Shown here one piece after another: positions 40,374 to 49,481 of a stretch of DNA of 64,000 bases. The number at the start of each line of letters is the position of its first letter. Positions within the stretch are counted from its first letter, which is position 1. The notes beneath the pieces are model-generated. The model searched no databases and was not told the origin of the DNA. It saw only the letters and a program-made list of their open reading frames with translations. The DNA is from Azospirillum fermentarium (GTDB lineage: Bacteria > Pseudomonadota > Alphaproteobacteria > Azospirillales > Azospirillaceae): assembly GCF_025961205.1 (NCBI RefSeq), contig NZ_JAOQNH010000001.1, positions 1,884,001-1,948,000 of the forward strand. The letters are read 5' to 3'. The position numbers were made by a program, and so were the translations under genes.

Positions 40374-41375
40374 TCACGCCGCGATGGTCTGCGCGCCCAC
40401 CGTGTTGCGCATGGTCAGGCCGGGGCCCACATCGTCGGTCTGGTCGGTGCGCACCGGCTGGTCGCGCATGCGCTTGCCGTCCTTGTCCTTGCTGTCGCGG
40501 CTGGTCCCGCCCACGGAATCACCGGTCCACATGGTGGTCTCGTCCGGGGTTTCCAGCGCGTTCAGCGCCAGCACCTGATAGATCGACAGCGGGTGGCCGT
40601 TGATGACGCCCTGCAGGTTCTGTGACGGCACCTGGGTGGTGAAGCCGTCGGGCATGTCCTGGTTGCGGACGCGGTCGGTGGCGGCCTTGGCCGGGGCGAT
40701 GATGCTGGTGGCGTCGCTGAATTTGCCGGCGAAGCGGTTGTAGATCTGCGCCAGCGTCTTCGACTGCCCGGTTTCCTTGTCGTAGAACACCGCCTTGTTG
40801 GCCGACGCCGCTTCGGGGAACAGGTCGGCGGCCTTGGCGTTGGGGTTTTCCTGCTTGGCGTTCAGGAACTTGGCGGCACCGCCGGCGCCCAGGAAATGGG
40901 CCATGTAGAGTTCGGTCGCCCCCACCGGGCCGTTGGTGTTCTTTTCCAGGTATTCCTTGTTGTCGCGGGTGAATTCCGCCGCCATCAGCGCCGAGACCGA
41001 GGGGTTCTTGCGCAGGTCCAGGATCTCCTGCTTCATGGCCGGGTCCGATACGGTGGCCCGCCCGTCGGAGCGGACCTGAATGGCGTTGGCGTATTTGCCA
41101 AGCCCGTTGTCGGCCCCGTGCGCCTTGACCGTGGTGAGCCAGGTGGAATCGATGAACTGGTACAGGCCGGTGGCGCTGGACGTGCTGGCCTTGGCGTTGG
41201 GGTCGAAACTGCTCTCCTGGGAAGCTTTTGCCATCAGGTAGGCAAAATCCACCCCCGTCTTGCTGCTGGCGTTGCGGATGGCCGATTCCACCGATGACGT
41301 GCCGCCGCTCTGGCCGGCTTGGGAACGCTGGAGAAGCGCATCGCTCTGGCGGGCAAGGCTGGTGATGCTGGTCAT
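40374..41375 (-). CDS. Lytic transglycosylase-like (SLT) protein
   Basis: 333 residues from the ATG at 41375, which has GAGG upstream. The SLT domain (about 30-210) has the catalytic Glu in YLMAKASQESSFDPNAKA, then SATGLYQFIDSTWLTTVKAH and ELYMAHFLGAGGAAKFL. No classical signal peptide is seen. The C-terminal 130 residues are disordered and Asp/Lys-rich. Such proteins cleave peptidoglycan for flagellar or secretion assembly or for turnover; related genes are common in Rhodospirillales. Confidence 0.85.
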   Translation of the reverse strand: MTSITSLARQSDALLQRSQAGQSGGTSSVESAIRNASSKTGVDFAYLMAKASQESSFDPNAKASTSSATGLYQFIDSTWLTTVKAHGADNGLGKYANAIQVRSDGRATVSDPAMKQEILDLRKNPSVSALMAAEFTRDNKEYLEKNTNGPVGATELYMAHFLGAGGAAKFLNAKQENPNAKAADLFPEAASANKAVFYDKETGQSKTLAQIYNRFAGKFSDATSIIAPAKAATDRVRNQDMPDGFTTQVPSQNLQGVINGHPLSIYQVLALNALETPDETTMWTGDSVGGTSRDSKDKDGKRMRDQPVRTDQTDDVGPGLTMRNTVGAQTIAA

Positions 41376-41481
41376 GGCGCGGTCCTCGGGGGTGGAAGGC
41401 GGGTGCTCTGGCAAAAATTAATGCAGCTTCCATGCCAGGATCATCCGCCATACGGGATATTGCCGCGCCGGTTCTTTCGGT

Positions 41482-41503
41482 TTACGTTGACGCAAACGTC
41501 AAT
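41482..41503. promoter_or_regulatory. LiuR/MerR-type operator-like palindrome before acyl-CoA dehydrogenase
   Basis: TTGACG-CAAA-CGTCAA (41488-41503) is a perfect inverted repeat. It overlaps TTTACGTTGACGCAAA (41482-41497), close to the TTTACG-N4-CGTAAA pattern of MerR-family regulators of branched-chain and fatty-acid degradation. It lies 115 bp before the start of the dehydrogenase. Confidence 0.4.
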
Positions 41504-41617
41504 CAAGCGGGCGGCCATCCGCCGCGGGGGAAGGGGTCGCCTTCTTCCATACGGTGGTGTATGGTCGGTCCGCCATCCACTCCGGCAACGCCCATCGGTT
41601 CGGGAGGAACCAAGCCC

Positions 41618-43417
41618 ATGATCCCCTACACCGCCCCCGTCGAGGATTTCCGTTTCGTGCTGCATCAGGTGGTCGGCCTGGACCGCGTGGCGGCCTTGCC
41701 CGGCTGCGACAGCGCCACCCCCGATCTGGTGGATGCCGTGCTGGAAGAGGCGGGAAAGTTCGCCGCCGGCGTGCTGGCACCGCTGAACACGGTGGGCGAC
41801 AAGGAAAGCTCGGTGCTGGAAAACGGCGTGGTCCGCACGCCCACGGGGTGGAAGGATGCCTACGCCCAATTCTCCGAGGCCGGGTGGAACAGCCTGCCGT
41901 TCGAACCGGATTTCGGCGGGCAGGGGCTCCCCTGGACCGTGGCCTTCGCGGTGCAGGAGATGTGGCAGGCGGCCAACCTGTCGTTCGGCCTGTGCCCGCT
42001 GCTGACCCAGGGGGCCGTCGATCTGCTGACCGAGCACGCCAGCGAAGAGCAGAAGGCCACCTATCTGCCCAAGATGATTGCCGGCACCTGGACCGGCACC
42101 ATGAACCTGACGGAGCCGCAGGCGGGATCCGATCTGGCCGCCGTGCGCACCCGCGCGGTGCGGGCCGACGACGGCACCTACCGCATCACGGGTCAGAAGA
42201 TCTTCATCACCTACGGCGACCATGACCTGACGGAGAACATCATCCATCTGGTTCTGGCCCGCCTGCCCGATGCGCCCGCGGGCATCAAGGGCATCTCGCT
42301 GTTCATCGTACCGAAGTTCCTGCTGAACGCCGACGGCACGCCGGGGCCGCGCAACGACGTGCGGGTGGCCAGCCTGGAACACAAGCTGGGCATCAAGGCC
42401 AGCCCCACCGCGGTCATGGCGTTCGGCGACCACGATGGTGCTGTGGGCTATCTGGTGGGGCAGGAGAACCGCGGCATCGAATACATGTTCACCATGATGA
42501 ACAACGCCCGGCTGGGCGTGGGCATCCAGGGCATCGCGGTGTCGGAACGGGCGTACCAGCAGGCCCGCGACTATGCCAAGAGCCGTGTGCAGAGCAAGGA
42601 CGTGGGCGAGCCCAAGGGATCGCCGGTCGCCATCATCCGCCATCCCGACGTACGCCGCATGCTGCTGGACATGCGCGCCAAGACCGAGGCGATGCGGGCG
42701 CTGGCCCTTTACGCCGGCACCCGGCTCGACACCTCCCACCGTCACGAGGACGCGGCGGCCCGCGCGGCGGCGGAAGCGCGGGTGGACATCCTGACCCCCA
42801 TCGTCAAGGGCTGGTGCACCGAGGTGGGGGTGGAAGTAACCTCGCTGGGCGTGCAGATCCACGGCGGCATGGGCTTCATCGAGGAAACCGGGGCGGCCCA
42901 GCATTACCGCGACGCCCGCATCACCCCGATCTACGAGGGCACCACCGGCATCCACGCCAACGACCTGACCTTCCGCAAGGTGGGCCGTGACGGCGGGGAG
43001 TCGGCCCGCGCCTTCATTGCCGAGATGCGCGCCACCGTCGCCGCCATGGAGCAGCGCCCCGGCGACGACATCGCCACCATCCGCGCAGCCTTGTCCCAGG
43101 GGCTGGACGTGCTGGAGCAGGCCACGGCCTGGATCGTCACCACCCAGAAGGAAGGCAACGCCCGCGCCGCCGCCGCCGGGGCGTTCGATTTCCTGATGCT
43201 GTGGGGCGTGGTCACGGGCGGGTGGATGATGGCCCGCGCGGCGTGTGCGGCGGTGGATGCCCTGGCCGAACGGGGCGGCAACCCGTCGTACCTGAACACC
43301 AAGCTGATCACCGCCCGCTACTTCGCCGAACAGGTGCTGCCCAAGGCCCACGGGCTGCTGCTGCCCATCATCACCGCCGAACGCACGGTGATGGCGCTGG
43401 CCGAGGATCAGTTCTGA
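41618..43417 (+). CDS. Acyl-CoA dehydrogenase, DmdC-like, with C-terminal extension
   Basis: 599 residues. GGGAGGA lies about nine bases before the ATG at 41618. Domain order is N-terminal helical (30-150), beta (LTEPQAGSDLAAVRTRAV), C-terminal helical with ARLGVGIQGIAVSERAYQQA and GGMGFIEETGAAQHYRDARI, catalytic-loop IYEGTTGIHANDL, and a 130-residue C-terminal domain of the type seen in 3-methylmercaptopropionyl-CoA dehydrogenases. It uses FAD to oxidise an acyl-CoA; many relatives act on medium or branched chains, so DMSP breakdown is only one possibility. A terminator follows, and an upstream palindrome suggests MerR-family control. Confidence 0.9.
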   Translation: MIPYTAPVEDFRFVLHQVVGLDRVAALPGCDSATPDLVDAVLEEAGKFAAGVLAPLNTVGDKESSVLENGVVRTPTGWKDAYAQFSEAGWNSLPFEPDFGGQGLPWTVAFAVQEMWQAANLSFGLCPLLTQGAVDLLTEHASEEQKATYLPKMIAGTWTGTMNLTEPQAGSDLAAVRTRAVRADDGTYRITGQKIFITYGDHDLTENIIHLVLARLPDAPAGIKGISLFIVPKFLLNADGTPGPRNDVRVASLEHKLGIKASPTAVMAFGDHDGAVGYLVGQENRGIEYMFTMMNNARLGVGIQGIAVSERAYQQARDYAKSRVQSKDVGEPKGSPVAIIRHPDVRRMLLDMRAKTEAMRALALYAGTRLDTSHRHEDAAARAAAEARVDILTPIVKGWCTEVGVEVTSLGVQIHGGMGFIEETGAAQHYRDARITPIYEGTTGIHANDLTFRKVGRDGGESARAFIAEMRATVAAMEQRPGDDIATIRAALSQGLDVLEQATAWIVTTQKEGNARAAAAGAFDFLMLWGVVTGGWMMARAACAAVDALAERGGNPSYLNTKLITARYFAEQVLPKAHGLLLPIITAERTVMALAEDQF

Positions 43418-43441
43418 CCGGGTGAAGCCTCTTGCGCGGGA

Positions 43442-43480
43442 AAACGGCCTGTGTCATCGGACGCGGGCCGTTTTTCTTTT
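43442..43480 (+). terminator. Terminator between acyl-CoA dehydrogenase and helicase genes
   Basis: AAACGGCC and GGCCGTTT (43442-43449, 43466-43473) with a TTCTTTT tail, ending 11 bases before the helicase ATG. It is unusually close to the next start, so read-through probably serves the helicase. Confidence 0.75.
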
Positions 43481-43490
43481 GGGGCACCCG

Positions 43491-45692
43491 ATGCCGCTGT
43501 CCGACGCCGACGCTTCGCTGATCTTCGACCTCGCATCCACCCACCCGGAGGTGACGACGCTGGCCGCCGCCGGGGTGCTGCGGGTGGAGCAGGCGGCGGG
43601 CAGGGGGCTGGTGCCGCTGGGGCTGCCCCTGCCGCCCGGCAAGCGTGACTTGCTGGTGTCCGCCGAGCGGCGGGACGCGGTGCAGGTGGAAATCGCCGGC
43701 CTGGTGGACCGCGCCCGGCGGCGCAACGACGTGCTGGCGCAAGGCCGCCGGGCGCTGGCCGGCTGGCGGGTGGACCTCCTGACCGCCCCCGACCGCACCC
43801 GTATCCGCGCGGTGATGAGCGGGGACTTGCCGTGGCCGGGCCTGCCCGCCCCGGTGCGGCTGACGGTGGAGCGCAGCTTCGACACGCTGGAACTGTCGGG
43901 GCTGGACGACGACGAACTGGCCCTGCGGCTGGACGGCGACCCGGCGCTGGTCCAGGCGCTGGACCACGCCCTGTCGCGCACCGCCGCCGCCCTGCGCCGC
44001 TACGCCCAGGCCACCGACAGCGGGGAGGGGGAGTGGGGCTTTGCCGCCTTGGCCGGCCGCCTGCACCGCGCCGCCCGCAACCGGACGGAGGTGGACGCCC
44101 TGCTGGAGCGCTGGGGCGGGGAATTCACCCAGTGGCGGCGCGAACGGGCGGAGGCGCTGGGCCGGCTGCATGTGGAACGCCATTTCGACATGACACGGTT
44201 CGAGCGGCTGTTCCCGGTGGCCCGCGGCATGGGCCGGCGGCTGGTGCTGGTGGTCGGCCCCACCAATTCCGGTAAGACCCATCAGGCCTTGGAGGCGTTG
44301 AAGGCCGCCCACGACGGCGTGTATCTGGCCCCTTTGCGCCTGCTGGCGCTGGAGGTGATGGAGCGGCTGACCGACGCCGGTACGCCCACCGACCTGCTGA
44401 CGGGGGAGGAGGTGCGCCGCACCCCCGGCGCCCGCCACACCGCGTCCACGGTGGAGGTGATGGACCCCGACCGCCCGGTGGACGTGGCGGTGATCGACGA
44501 AATCCAGATGCTGGCCGACCCCGACCGCGGGTGGGCGTGGACCGCCGCCCTGGTGGGCGTGCCGGCCTCCACCGTCTATATCCTGGGCGCCCCCGAAGCC
44601 CGCCCGCTGGTGGAGCGCGCCGCCGCCCACCTGAACGAACCCCTTGAGGTCATCGAGTTGGAGCGCAAGGCGCCGCTCTCCCTCATCCCCCGCCGGCTGG
44701 AGTGGGAGGACGTGGCCCGTGGCGATGCCCTGATCGCCTTTTCCCGGCGGGAGGTCCACAGCGTGCGCGACACGCTGCTGGCCCGCGGCCTGTCGGTCGC
44801 CACGGTGTACGGCGCGCTCGCCCCGGCGGTGCGGCGGCGGGAAGCGGCGCGGTTCGTGTCGGGAGAGGCCGACGTGGTGGTCGCCACCGACGCCATCGGC
44901 ATGGGGCTGAACCTGCCGTGCCGCCGGGTGCTGTTCACGGCGCTGGAGAAATACGACGGCACCGCCGTCCGCCCGCTGACCTCCGGCGAGGTGAAGCAGA
45001 TTGCCGGGCGGGCGGGGCGCTTCGGCCATTTCGACGAGGGCGAATTCGGCGTGGTCGCCCGCGGCACGCCGCAGGCGCTGCGCACCCTGATGGACAAGCC
45101 CGACGCCCGCCTGCGCCCGGACCGCCCGTTGCCGGTGCGCCCGTCGCGGGCCATGCTGGCGCGGCTGGCCGAGCATCTGGGCACCGACGAGGCCGGGCTG
45201 TTGCTGCGCTGCTTCGCCCAGGCGCGTACCGCAGGCACGTCCACGACGCCGTTCCGCCTGTCCGACGTGGCGCCGCTGCTGCGGCTGGCAGCGCTGCTGG
45301 ACGCGCGGCGGCTGGCGCTGCCGGTGAAACTCGATCTGCTGCTGGCGCCTGCCGATCTGGACGAGGCATCCGACGCCGCCCTGGTCACCGCCATTCTGGA
45401 CGCGGTGGAACATGACACGCCGCTGCCCCTGTCCCGCGTGGTCCCCGCCCGCCTGGACGGGCTGGACGCGGAGGCGCTGGAGGGGCTGACGCGGGCGCTT
45501 GATCTCTATCACTGGGCGGCGCGCAAGCTGCCCCATCTGCTGCCCGACCGCGAGCGGGTGTCGGCCCTGCGCGATGCGGTGGGGCGGCGGCTGTCGGAGA
45601 TCCTGTCCAGCCGCGCCCGCCGCCGCCCGCCCGATCCACCGGCGGGGTTCCGCGGGGCGCCGCGGAAAAGGTTCGGGCCGCGGCGGCGGTGA
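43491..45692 (+). CDS. SUV3-like DExH RNA helicase
   Basis: 733 residues from the ATG at 43491 (an upstream in-frame ATG at 43422 lies within the terminator hairpin region). Superfamily 2 motifs are visible: GPTNSGKTHQALEAL (I), YLAPLRLLALEV (Ia), VAVIDEIQML (II), FSRREVHSVRD (IV), VVATDAIGMGLNLP (V) and IAGRAGRFG (VI). GPTNSGKT and DEIQM are the SUV3 signature. Mitochondrial SUV3 works with polynucleotide phosphorylase in RNA turnover; alphaproteobacterial homologs are ancestral but little studied. The N-terminal 200 residues are an accessory region. Confidence 0.88.
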   Translation: MPLSDADASLIFDLASTHPEVTTLAAAGVLRVEQAAGRGLVPLGLPLPPGKRDLLVSAERRDAVQVEIAGLVDRARRRNDVLAQGRRALAGWRVDLLTAPDRTRIRAVMSGDLPWPGLPAPVRLTVERSFDTLELSGLDDDELALRLDGDPALVQALDHALSRTAAALRRYAQATDSGEGEWGFAALAGRLHRAARNRTEVDALLERWGGEFTQWRRERAEALGRLHVERHFDMTRFERLFPVARGMGRRLVLVVGPTNSGKTHQALEALKAAHDGVYLAPLRLLALEVMERLTDAGTPTDLLTGEEVRRTPGARHTASTVEVMDPDRPVDVAVIDEIQMLADPDRGWAWTAALVGVPASTVYILGAPEARPLVERAAAHLNEPLEVIELERKAPLSLIPRRLEWEDVARGDALIAFSRREVHSVRDTLLARGLSVATVYGALAPAVRRREAARFVSGEADVVVATDAIGMGLNLPCRRVLFTALEKYDGTAVRPLTSGEVKQIAGRAGRFGHFDEGEFGVVARGTPQALRTLMDKPDARLRPDRPLPVRPSRAMLARLAEHLGTDEAGLLLRCFAQARTAGTSTTPFRLSDVAPLLRLAALLDARRLALPVKLDLLLAPADLDEASDAALVTAILDAVEHDTPLPLSRVVPARLDGLDAEALEGLTRALDLYHWAARKLPHLLPDRERVSALRDAVGRRLSEILSSRARRRPPDPPAGFRGAPRKRFGPRRR

Positions 45693-45698
45693 TGGTCA

Positions 45699-45811
45699 GG
45701 GGGCCTTGCCCCCCGACACCCCCCAGCAAGGGCGCGGCCCTTGCATCCCATCAATGGGGTACAGGGGTGTAAACCCCTGTCGGGGAGTGTCGAGGGGCGG
45801 AGCCACTCGAC
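45699..45811. repeat. Four consecutive hairpins in an intergenic repeat
   Basis: GGGGG/CCCCC (45699-45713), GCAAGGGC/GCCCTTGC (45726-45744), ACAGGGGT/ACCCCTGT (45761-45780) and GTCGAG/CTCGAC (45789-45811) follow one another between the helicase and slyX genes. The arrangement resembles dispersed GC-rich intergenic elements of Rhodospirillales. It may end transcription of the helicase gene. Confidence 0.7.
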
Positions 45812-45868
45812 AACGCGCAAGCGTCCATGCACTGTACTGCCCGTTTCGCAACAAGGGGTCTTCACCCG

Positions 45869-46084
45869 ATGTCCGACGACCTGACCCGCCGCGTGATCGA
45901 CCTGGAAACCCGCCTTGCCCATCACGAACGCATGGCCGAGGAAATGTCCCAGGTGATCTTCGAGCAGGGCCGCACCATCGACCGTCAGACGGCGCAGATC
46001 CGCCGGCTGATCGAACGGCTGCTCTCGGTGGAGTCGGGGGGCCAGCGGTCACCGCAGGACGACAAGCCCCCGCCCCATTATTAA
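45869..46084 (+). CDS. slyX: SlyX family protein
   Basis: 71 residues. It is a short coiled coil (RRVIDLETRLAHHERMAEEM, then SQVIFEQGRTIDRQTAQIRR) ending in the conserved PPPHY. The SlyX function is unknown; it is often near slyD in other bacteria, but not here. Its stop overlaps the stop of the convergent M3 peptidase by 4 bases. Confidence 0.9.
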   Translation: MSDDLTRRVIDLETRLAHHERMAEEMSQVIFEQGRTIDRQTAQIRRLIERLLSVESGGQRSPQDDKPPPHY

Positions 46085-48114
46085 ACCTCGGTCAGCCCCC
46101 GATACCGCAGCAGCGGCTCGATGGCCGGCTCCCGCCCGCGGAACGCCACGTAGAGGTCCATCGGGTCGCGGGTATCGCCCGCGGCATAGATGGCCTTCAG
46201 CCCCGCCGCCAGTGTAGGGTCGAAGGGGTTGCCCGCCTCCTTGAACGCCTCGAACCCGTCGGCGTCCAGCACCTCGGCCCACAGGTAGGCGTAGTAACCG
46301 GCGGCATAGCCGCTGCCGGCGAACAGGTGCTGGAAATGGGCCGGGCGGTGGCGGATGATGATCTCCGCCGGCATGCCGATCCGTTCCATCTCCGCTTTCT
46401 CGAAAGCATCCACGTCGATGGCGCCGGGGTCGGGGTGGGTGTGGAACGCCATGTCGATCAGGGCGGCGGCGGCGTATTCCACCGTGCCGAACCCCTGGTT
46501 GAAGGTGCGCGCTGCCAACAGCTTCTTCAGCAGCGCGTCGGGGATCGGTTCCCCCGTCTCCGCATGGCGGGCGTAGGTGCGGAGCGTCTCCGGCACCGCC
46601 ATCCAGTGCTCATAGACCTGGGACGGGAATTCCACGAAATCCCGCCGCACCGCCGTGCCCGAATGCGACGGGTAATGCACCTGGCTCAGCAGCCCGTGCA
46701 GGGCGTGGCCGAACTCGTGGAACAGGGTTTCCGCCTCGTCGAAGCTCAGCAGGGTGGTGCTGTCCTTGGCGAGGTTGTTGTTGTTGACGATGATCGGCGT
46801 GACCGGGCCGTCCAGCGTGTGCTGGTCGCGGTAGCTGCTCATCCACGCCCCCGACCGCTTGCCGGTGCGGGCGTAGTTGTCCTGCAGGAACAGCCCCAGA
46901 TGCCGCCCGTCCGCCGGGTCCACCATTTCGAACGCGCGGACGTCCCCGTGATAGAGGGGCAGGCCGGTGCGCTCGATGAACTTCACCCCGAACAGCTTTT
47001 CCGCGGTGTCGAACGCTGCCCGGATCATGGCGTCGAGGGTGAAGTACGGCTTCACCTCCGCCTCGTCCAGATCATAGCGGGCCTTGCGCACCTTCTCGGC
47101 GTAATAGCGCCAGTCCCAGGGCGCGATCGGCTCGTTCAGCCCCTCGGCGGTGGCCTGTTCCTGCAGCGCGGCAGCCTCGGCAGCCGCCTTGCGCTTGGCC
47201 GGTTCCCACACCCGTTCCAGCAATGCTGCGACGGCGCCGGTGTCCTTGGCCATGGTGTCGGCCAGCTTGAAATCGGCGTAGGTGGCATAGCCCAGCAGAC
47301 GGGCCTGTTCGGCGCGCAAGGACAGGATCTCGGTGATGAGCGGGCGGTTGTCGTGCTCACCCGCATTGCCGCCGCGTTCGATCCACGCCTGCCAGGCGGT
47401 GCGGCGCAGATCCCGCCGGCTGGAGAAGGTCAGGAACGGTTCCACCGACGACCGCGCCAGCGTCACCACATACTTGCCATCCAGCCCGCGCGCCGCCGCC
47501 GCCGTGGCCGCCGCCTTGCGGGCGAAGCCGGGCAGGCCGTCGAGATCGGACTCCGCCAGCACCAGATGCCAGTCGTTCTCGTCGTGCATCACGTTCTGGC
47601 CGAACGCGGTGTGCAGCGATGCCAGCCGGGTGGCGATTTCCTCCATCCGCGTCTTGGCCGCCGGCTCCAGCGCCGCCCCGCTGCGGATGAAGCCCAGATG
47701 CCAGCGCTCCAGCAGCCGCATCTGGGGGCCGTCCAGCCCCAGCGCGTCCCGCCGCTGGAACAACTCATCGACGCGGGCGAACAGAGCCGGGTCCAGATTG
47801 ATGGCGGTGTAATGCTGCGCCAGCTTGGGCGCGTAGTCGCGGTTCACCGCGTCCAGCGCGTCGGTGGTGGCACTCCACACCAGATTGTTGAACACCCGGC
47901 CCACCCGGTCCAGCAGCCCGCCGCACCGCTCCAGCGCCTCGATGGTGTTGGCGAAGCCGGGCGGCTCGGGGTTGTGGGCGATGGCGTGCACCTCCGACGC
48001 GTGCTCGGCCATGGCGCGGTCGAACGCTTCCGGGAAATGGCCGGCGTCGATCGCATCGAACGGCGGCATTCCGAACGGGGTGTTCCAAGGGGTCAGGAGG
48101 GGATTGGCGGACAT
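46081..48114 (-). CDS. M3-family oligopeptidase / peptidyl-dipeptidase (Dcp-like)
   Basis: 677 residues. The zinc metallopeptidase motif TLFHEFGHALHGL is complete (two His ligands and catalytic Glu), with the third ligand expected about 28 residues on. Flanking signatures GLFLQDNYARTGKRSGAWMS and FNQGFGTVEYAAAALIDMAF are typical of the Dcp/OpdA group. No signal peptide is seen, so it is cytosolic and degrades short peptides from proteolysis. GGGA upstream supports the start at 48114. Confidence 0.93.
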   Translation of the reverse strand: MSANPLLTPWNTPFGMPPFDAIDAGHFPEAFDRAMAEHASEVHAIAHNPEPPGFANTIEALERCGGLLDRVGRVFNNLVWSATTDALDAVNRDYAPKLAQHYTAINLDPALFARVDELFQRRDALGLDGPQMRLLERWHLGFIRSGAALEPAAKTRMEEIATRLASLHTAFGQNVMHDENDWHLVLAESDLDGLPGFARKAAATAAAARGLDGKYVVTLARSSVEPFLTFSSRRDLRRTAWQAWIERGGNAGEHDNRPLITEILSLRAEQARLLGYATYADFKLADTMAKDTGAVAALLERVWEPAKRKAAAEAAALQEQATAEGLNEPIAPWDWRYYAEKVRKARYDLDEAEVKPYFTLDAMIRAAFDTAEKLFGVKFIERTGLPLYHGDVRAFEMVDPADGRHLGLFLQDNYARTGKRSGAWMSSYRDQHTLDGPVTPIIVNNNNLAKDSTTLLSFDEAETLFHEFGHALHGLLSQVHYPSHSGTAVRRDFVEFPSQVYEHWMAVPETLRTYARHAETGEPIPDALLKKLLAARTFNQGFGTVEYAAAALIDMAFHTHPDPGAIDVDAFEKAEMERIGMPAEIIIRHRPAHFQHLFAGSGYAAGYYAYLWAEVLDADGFEAFKEAGNPFDPTLAAGLKAIYAAGDTRDPMDLYVAFRGREPAIEPLLRYRGLTEV

Positions 48115-48339
48115 AGCGTATCCCAGCATGGCTAAGACTGGAGGAGTTTTCTTCCTGTTCATGCTAGACACGATCAGTGCGATGCGCAATAAAATTCCAA
48201 GAAATGACGATCAAGTAATACGCCTTCGTGCGAATTCTGGTATTTTGATGATCTTATCTTGTGGTACGCTCCATTTCGTTAAAATGGAATTTTCTTGAAT
48301 ACCTACAAAGGAATGCTTTACGCGTTGATGGGGGGCTTC

Positions 48340-49353
48340 ATGCGTAATTTCATCAAAATTTTATTTTTTGCAGCCGCTCTCCTTCCCAATGTTTCGTTTG
48401 CGGCGTCGAACGACGTTTTGGGTTTTCTACAAGGGGGATGGTCGGTGAATTGTTCGTCGCCACCTCATTTGTGGCGGATATTTTTAGATGACAAATCCAT
48501 AGGTCCGGTCCCCGCCTTGGAAAAGGTGGTTCAGACGGAGGTCCAGGGTAAAGAGATATTCATTAAATTTTCTGACGGGTATATGGATCAATTTCAGATT
48601 ATTGATAATAATTTGTTGAAATATATAGCCCAATACGGACCGTCTGGGAATCTTTATAAGGATTGGTCCAGTTATAGTGATATTTATCTCCATCGGTGTG
48701 AGACCAAGCAAGATAATTATGGGTATGTGCCCGCATTTTATCGGGACGGATGGTCCGTTGATTGCTCCCGCCCGCGCTCAAAGTGGAGAGTATATGATAA
48801 TTCAAATTCCTATGGTCCGGGCAATCAAAGTTATTATGTATCATCGACGTTCGTCAGTGGCCCTGTCCTTAAGATAAATTATGCTGATGGTGATGGAGAG
48901 GTTTTTGTTAATATTGATAATAATAAATTACGTTACATTTATGATTTTAATAAATATGGTCGTATAACAAAGAACTATACGAAAGATAATATTGTTCTTA
49001 ATCGATGCGGTTCTGCGAATACATATAATCCTGGCCTGAGCGTTCAGGTGCCGCAAGCGCCATCTTTTAATATCAGCAATGAGAGAAAGGAAAAAGTCAC
49101 ACGATGCGTTGCTGAAACGCTCTTGGCGGGTGTGGTGAAGGCGGTCATTCCAGCACTTGGGGAAGACCCGAATTTGAGCGCCCTCGTCGATACGGTGGCA
49201 TCCGGTATCGTAAACAACCAGCAACCAACGGCAAGAAACCTGGCCGAAAATGTTGCACTGTCGCACACAGAGCATTATTTCGCCGAGAAGGGAAGCACGG
49301 TGGGAGTGTTGGCTACGAAAGCCGCGGGTTTTGCGAATTGCGCGCTGAATTAA
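48340..49353 (+). CDS. AT-rich secreted protein with two tandem repeats, unknown
   Basis: 337 residues from 48340; signal peptide MRNFIKILFFAAALLPNVSF-A. Two homologous units of about 93 residues follow, 27-120 and 132-223. Each begins GGWSVNC/DGWSVDC, has a Trp-Arg strand, an IDNN.L.YI strand, and ends in L.RCE/L.RCG, so C38-C120 and C142-C223 probably form one disulfide in each unit. The third part (about 240-337) is helical with a Cys near each end. The gene is much more AT-rich than all neighbours in this half of the window and is flanked by AT-rich noncoding DNA, suggesting recent acquisition. A role in surface interaction, inhibition or toxicity is possible, but nothing identifies it. 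Confidence 0.7.
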   Translation: MRNFIKILFFAAALLPNVSFAASNDVLGFLQGGWSVNCSSPPHLWRIFLDDKSIGPVPALEKVVQTEVQGKEIFIKFSDGYMDQFQIIDNNLLKYIAQYGPSGNLYKDWSSYSDIYLHRCETKQDNYGYVPAFYRDGWSVDCSRPRSKWRVYDNSNSYGPGNQSYYVSSTFVSGPVLKINYADGDGEVFVNIDNNKLRYIYDFNKYGRITKNYTKDNIVLNRCGSANTYNPGLSVQVPQAPSFNISNERKEKVTRCVAETLLAGVVKAVIPALGEDPNLSALVDTVASGIVNNQQPTARNLAENVALSHTEHYFAEKGSTVGVLATKAAGFANCALN

Positions 49354-49481
49354 AGCAGATCGCGTAAAAGCGCCATCGCTTTGAAGGGTGAATCCGCTCG
49401 AGAACCAAGGGCATGGTGTGCCGCCGACGTGATGGGTGTTTCAACGCCGACGGCAGGAAGTGGGAACGGCGCGCAGGGGTA

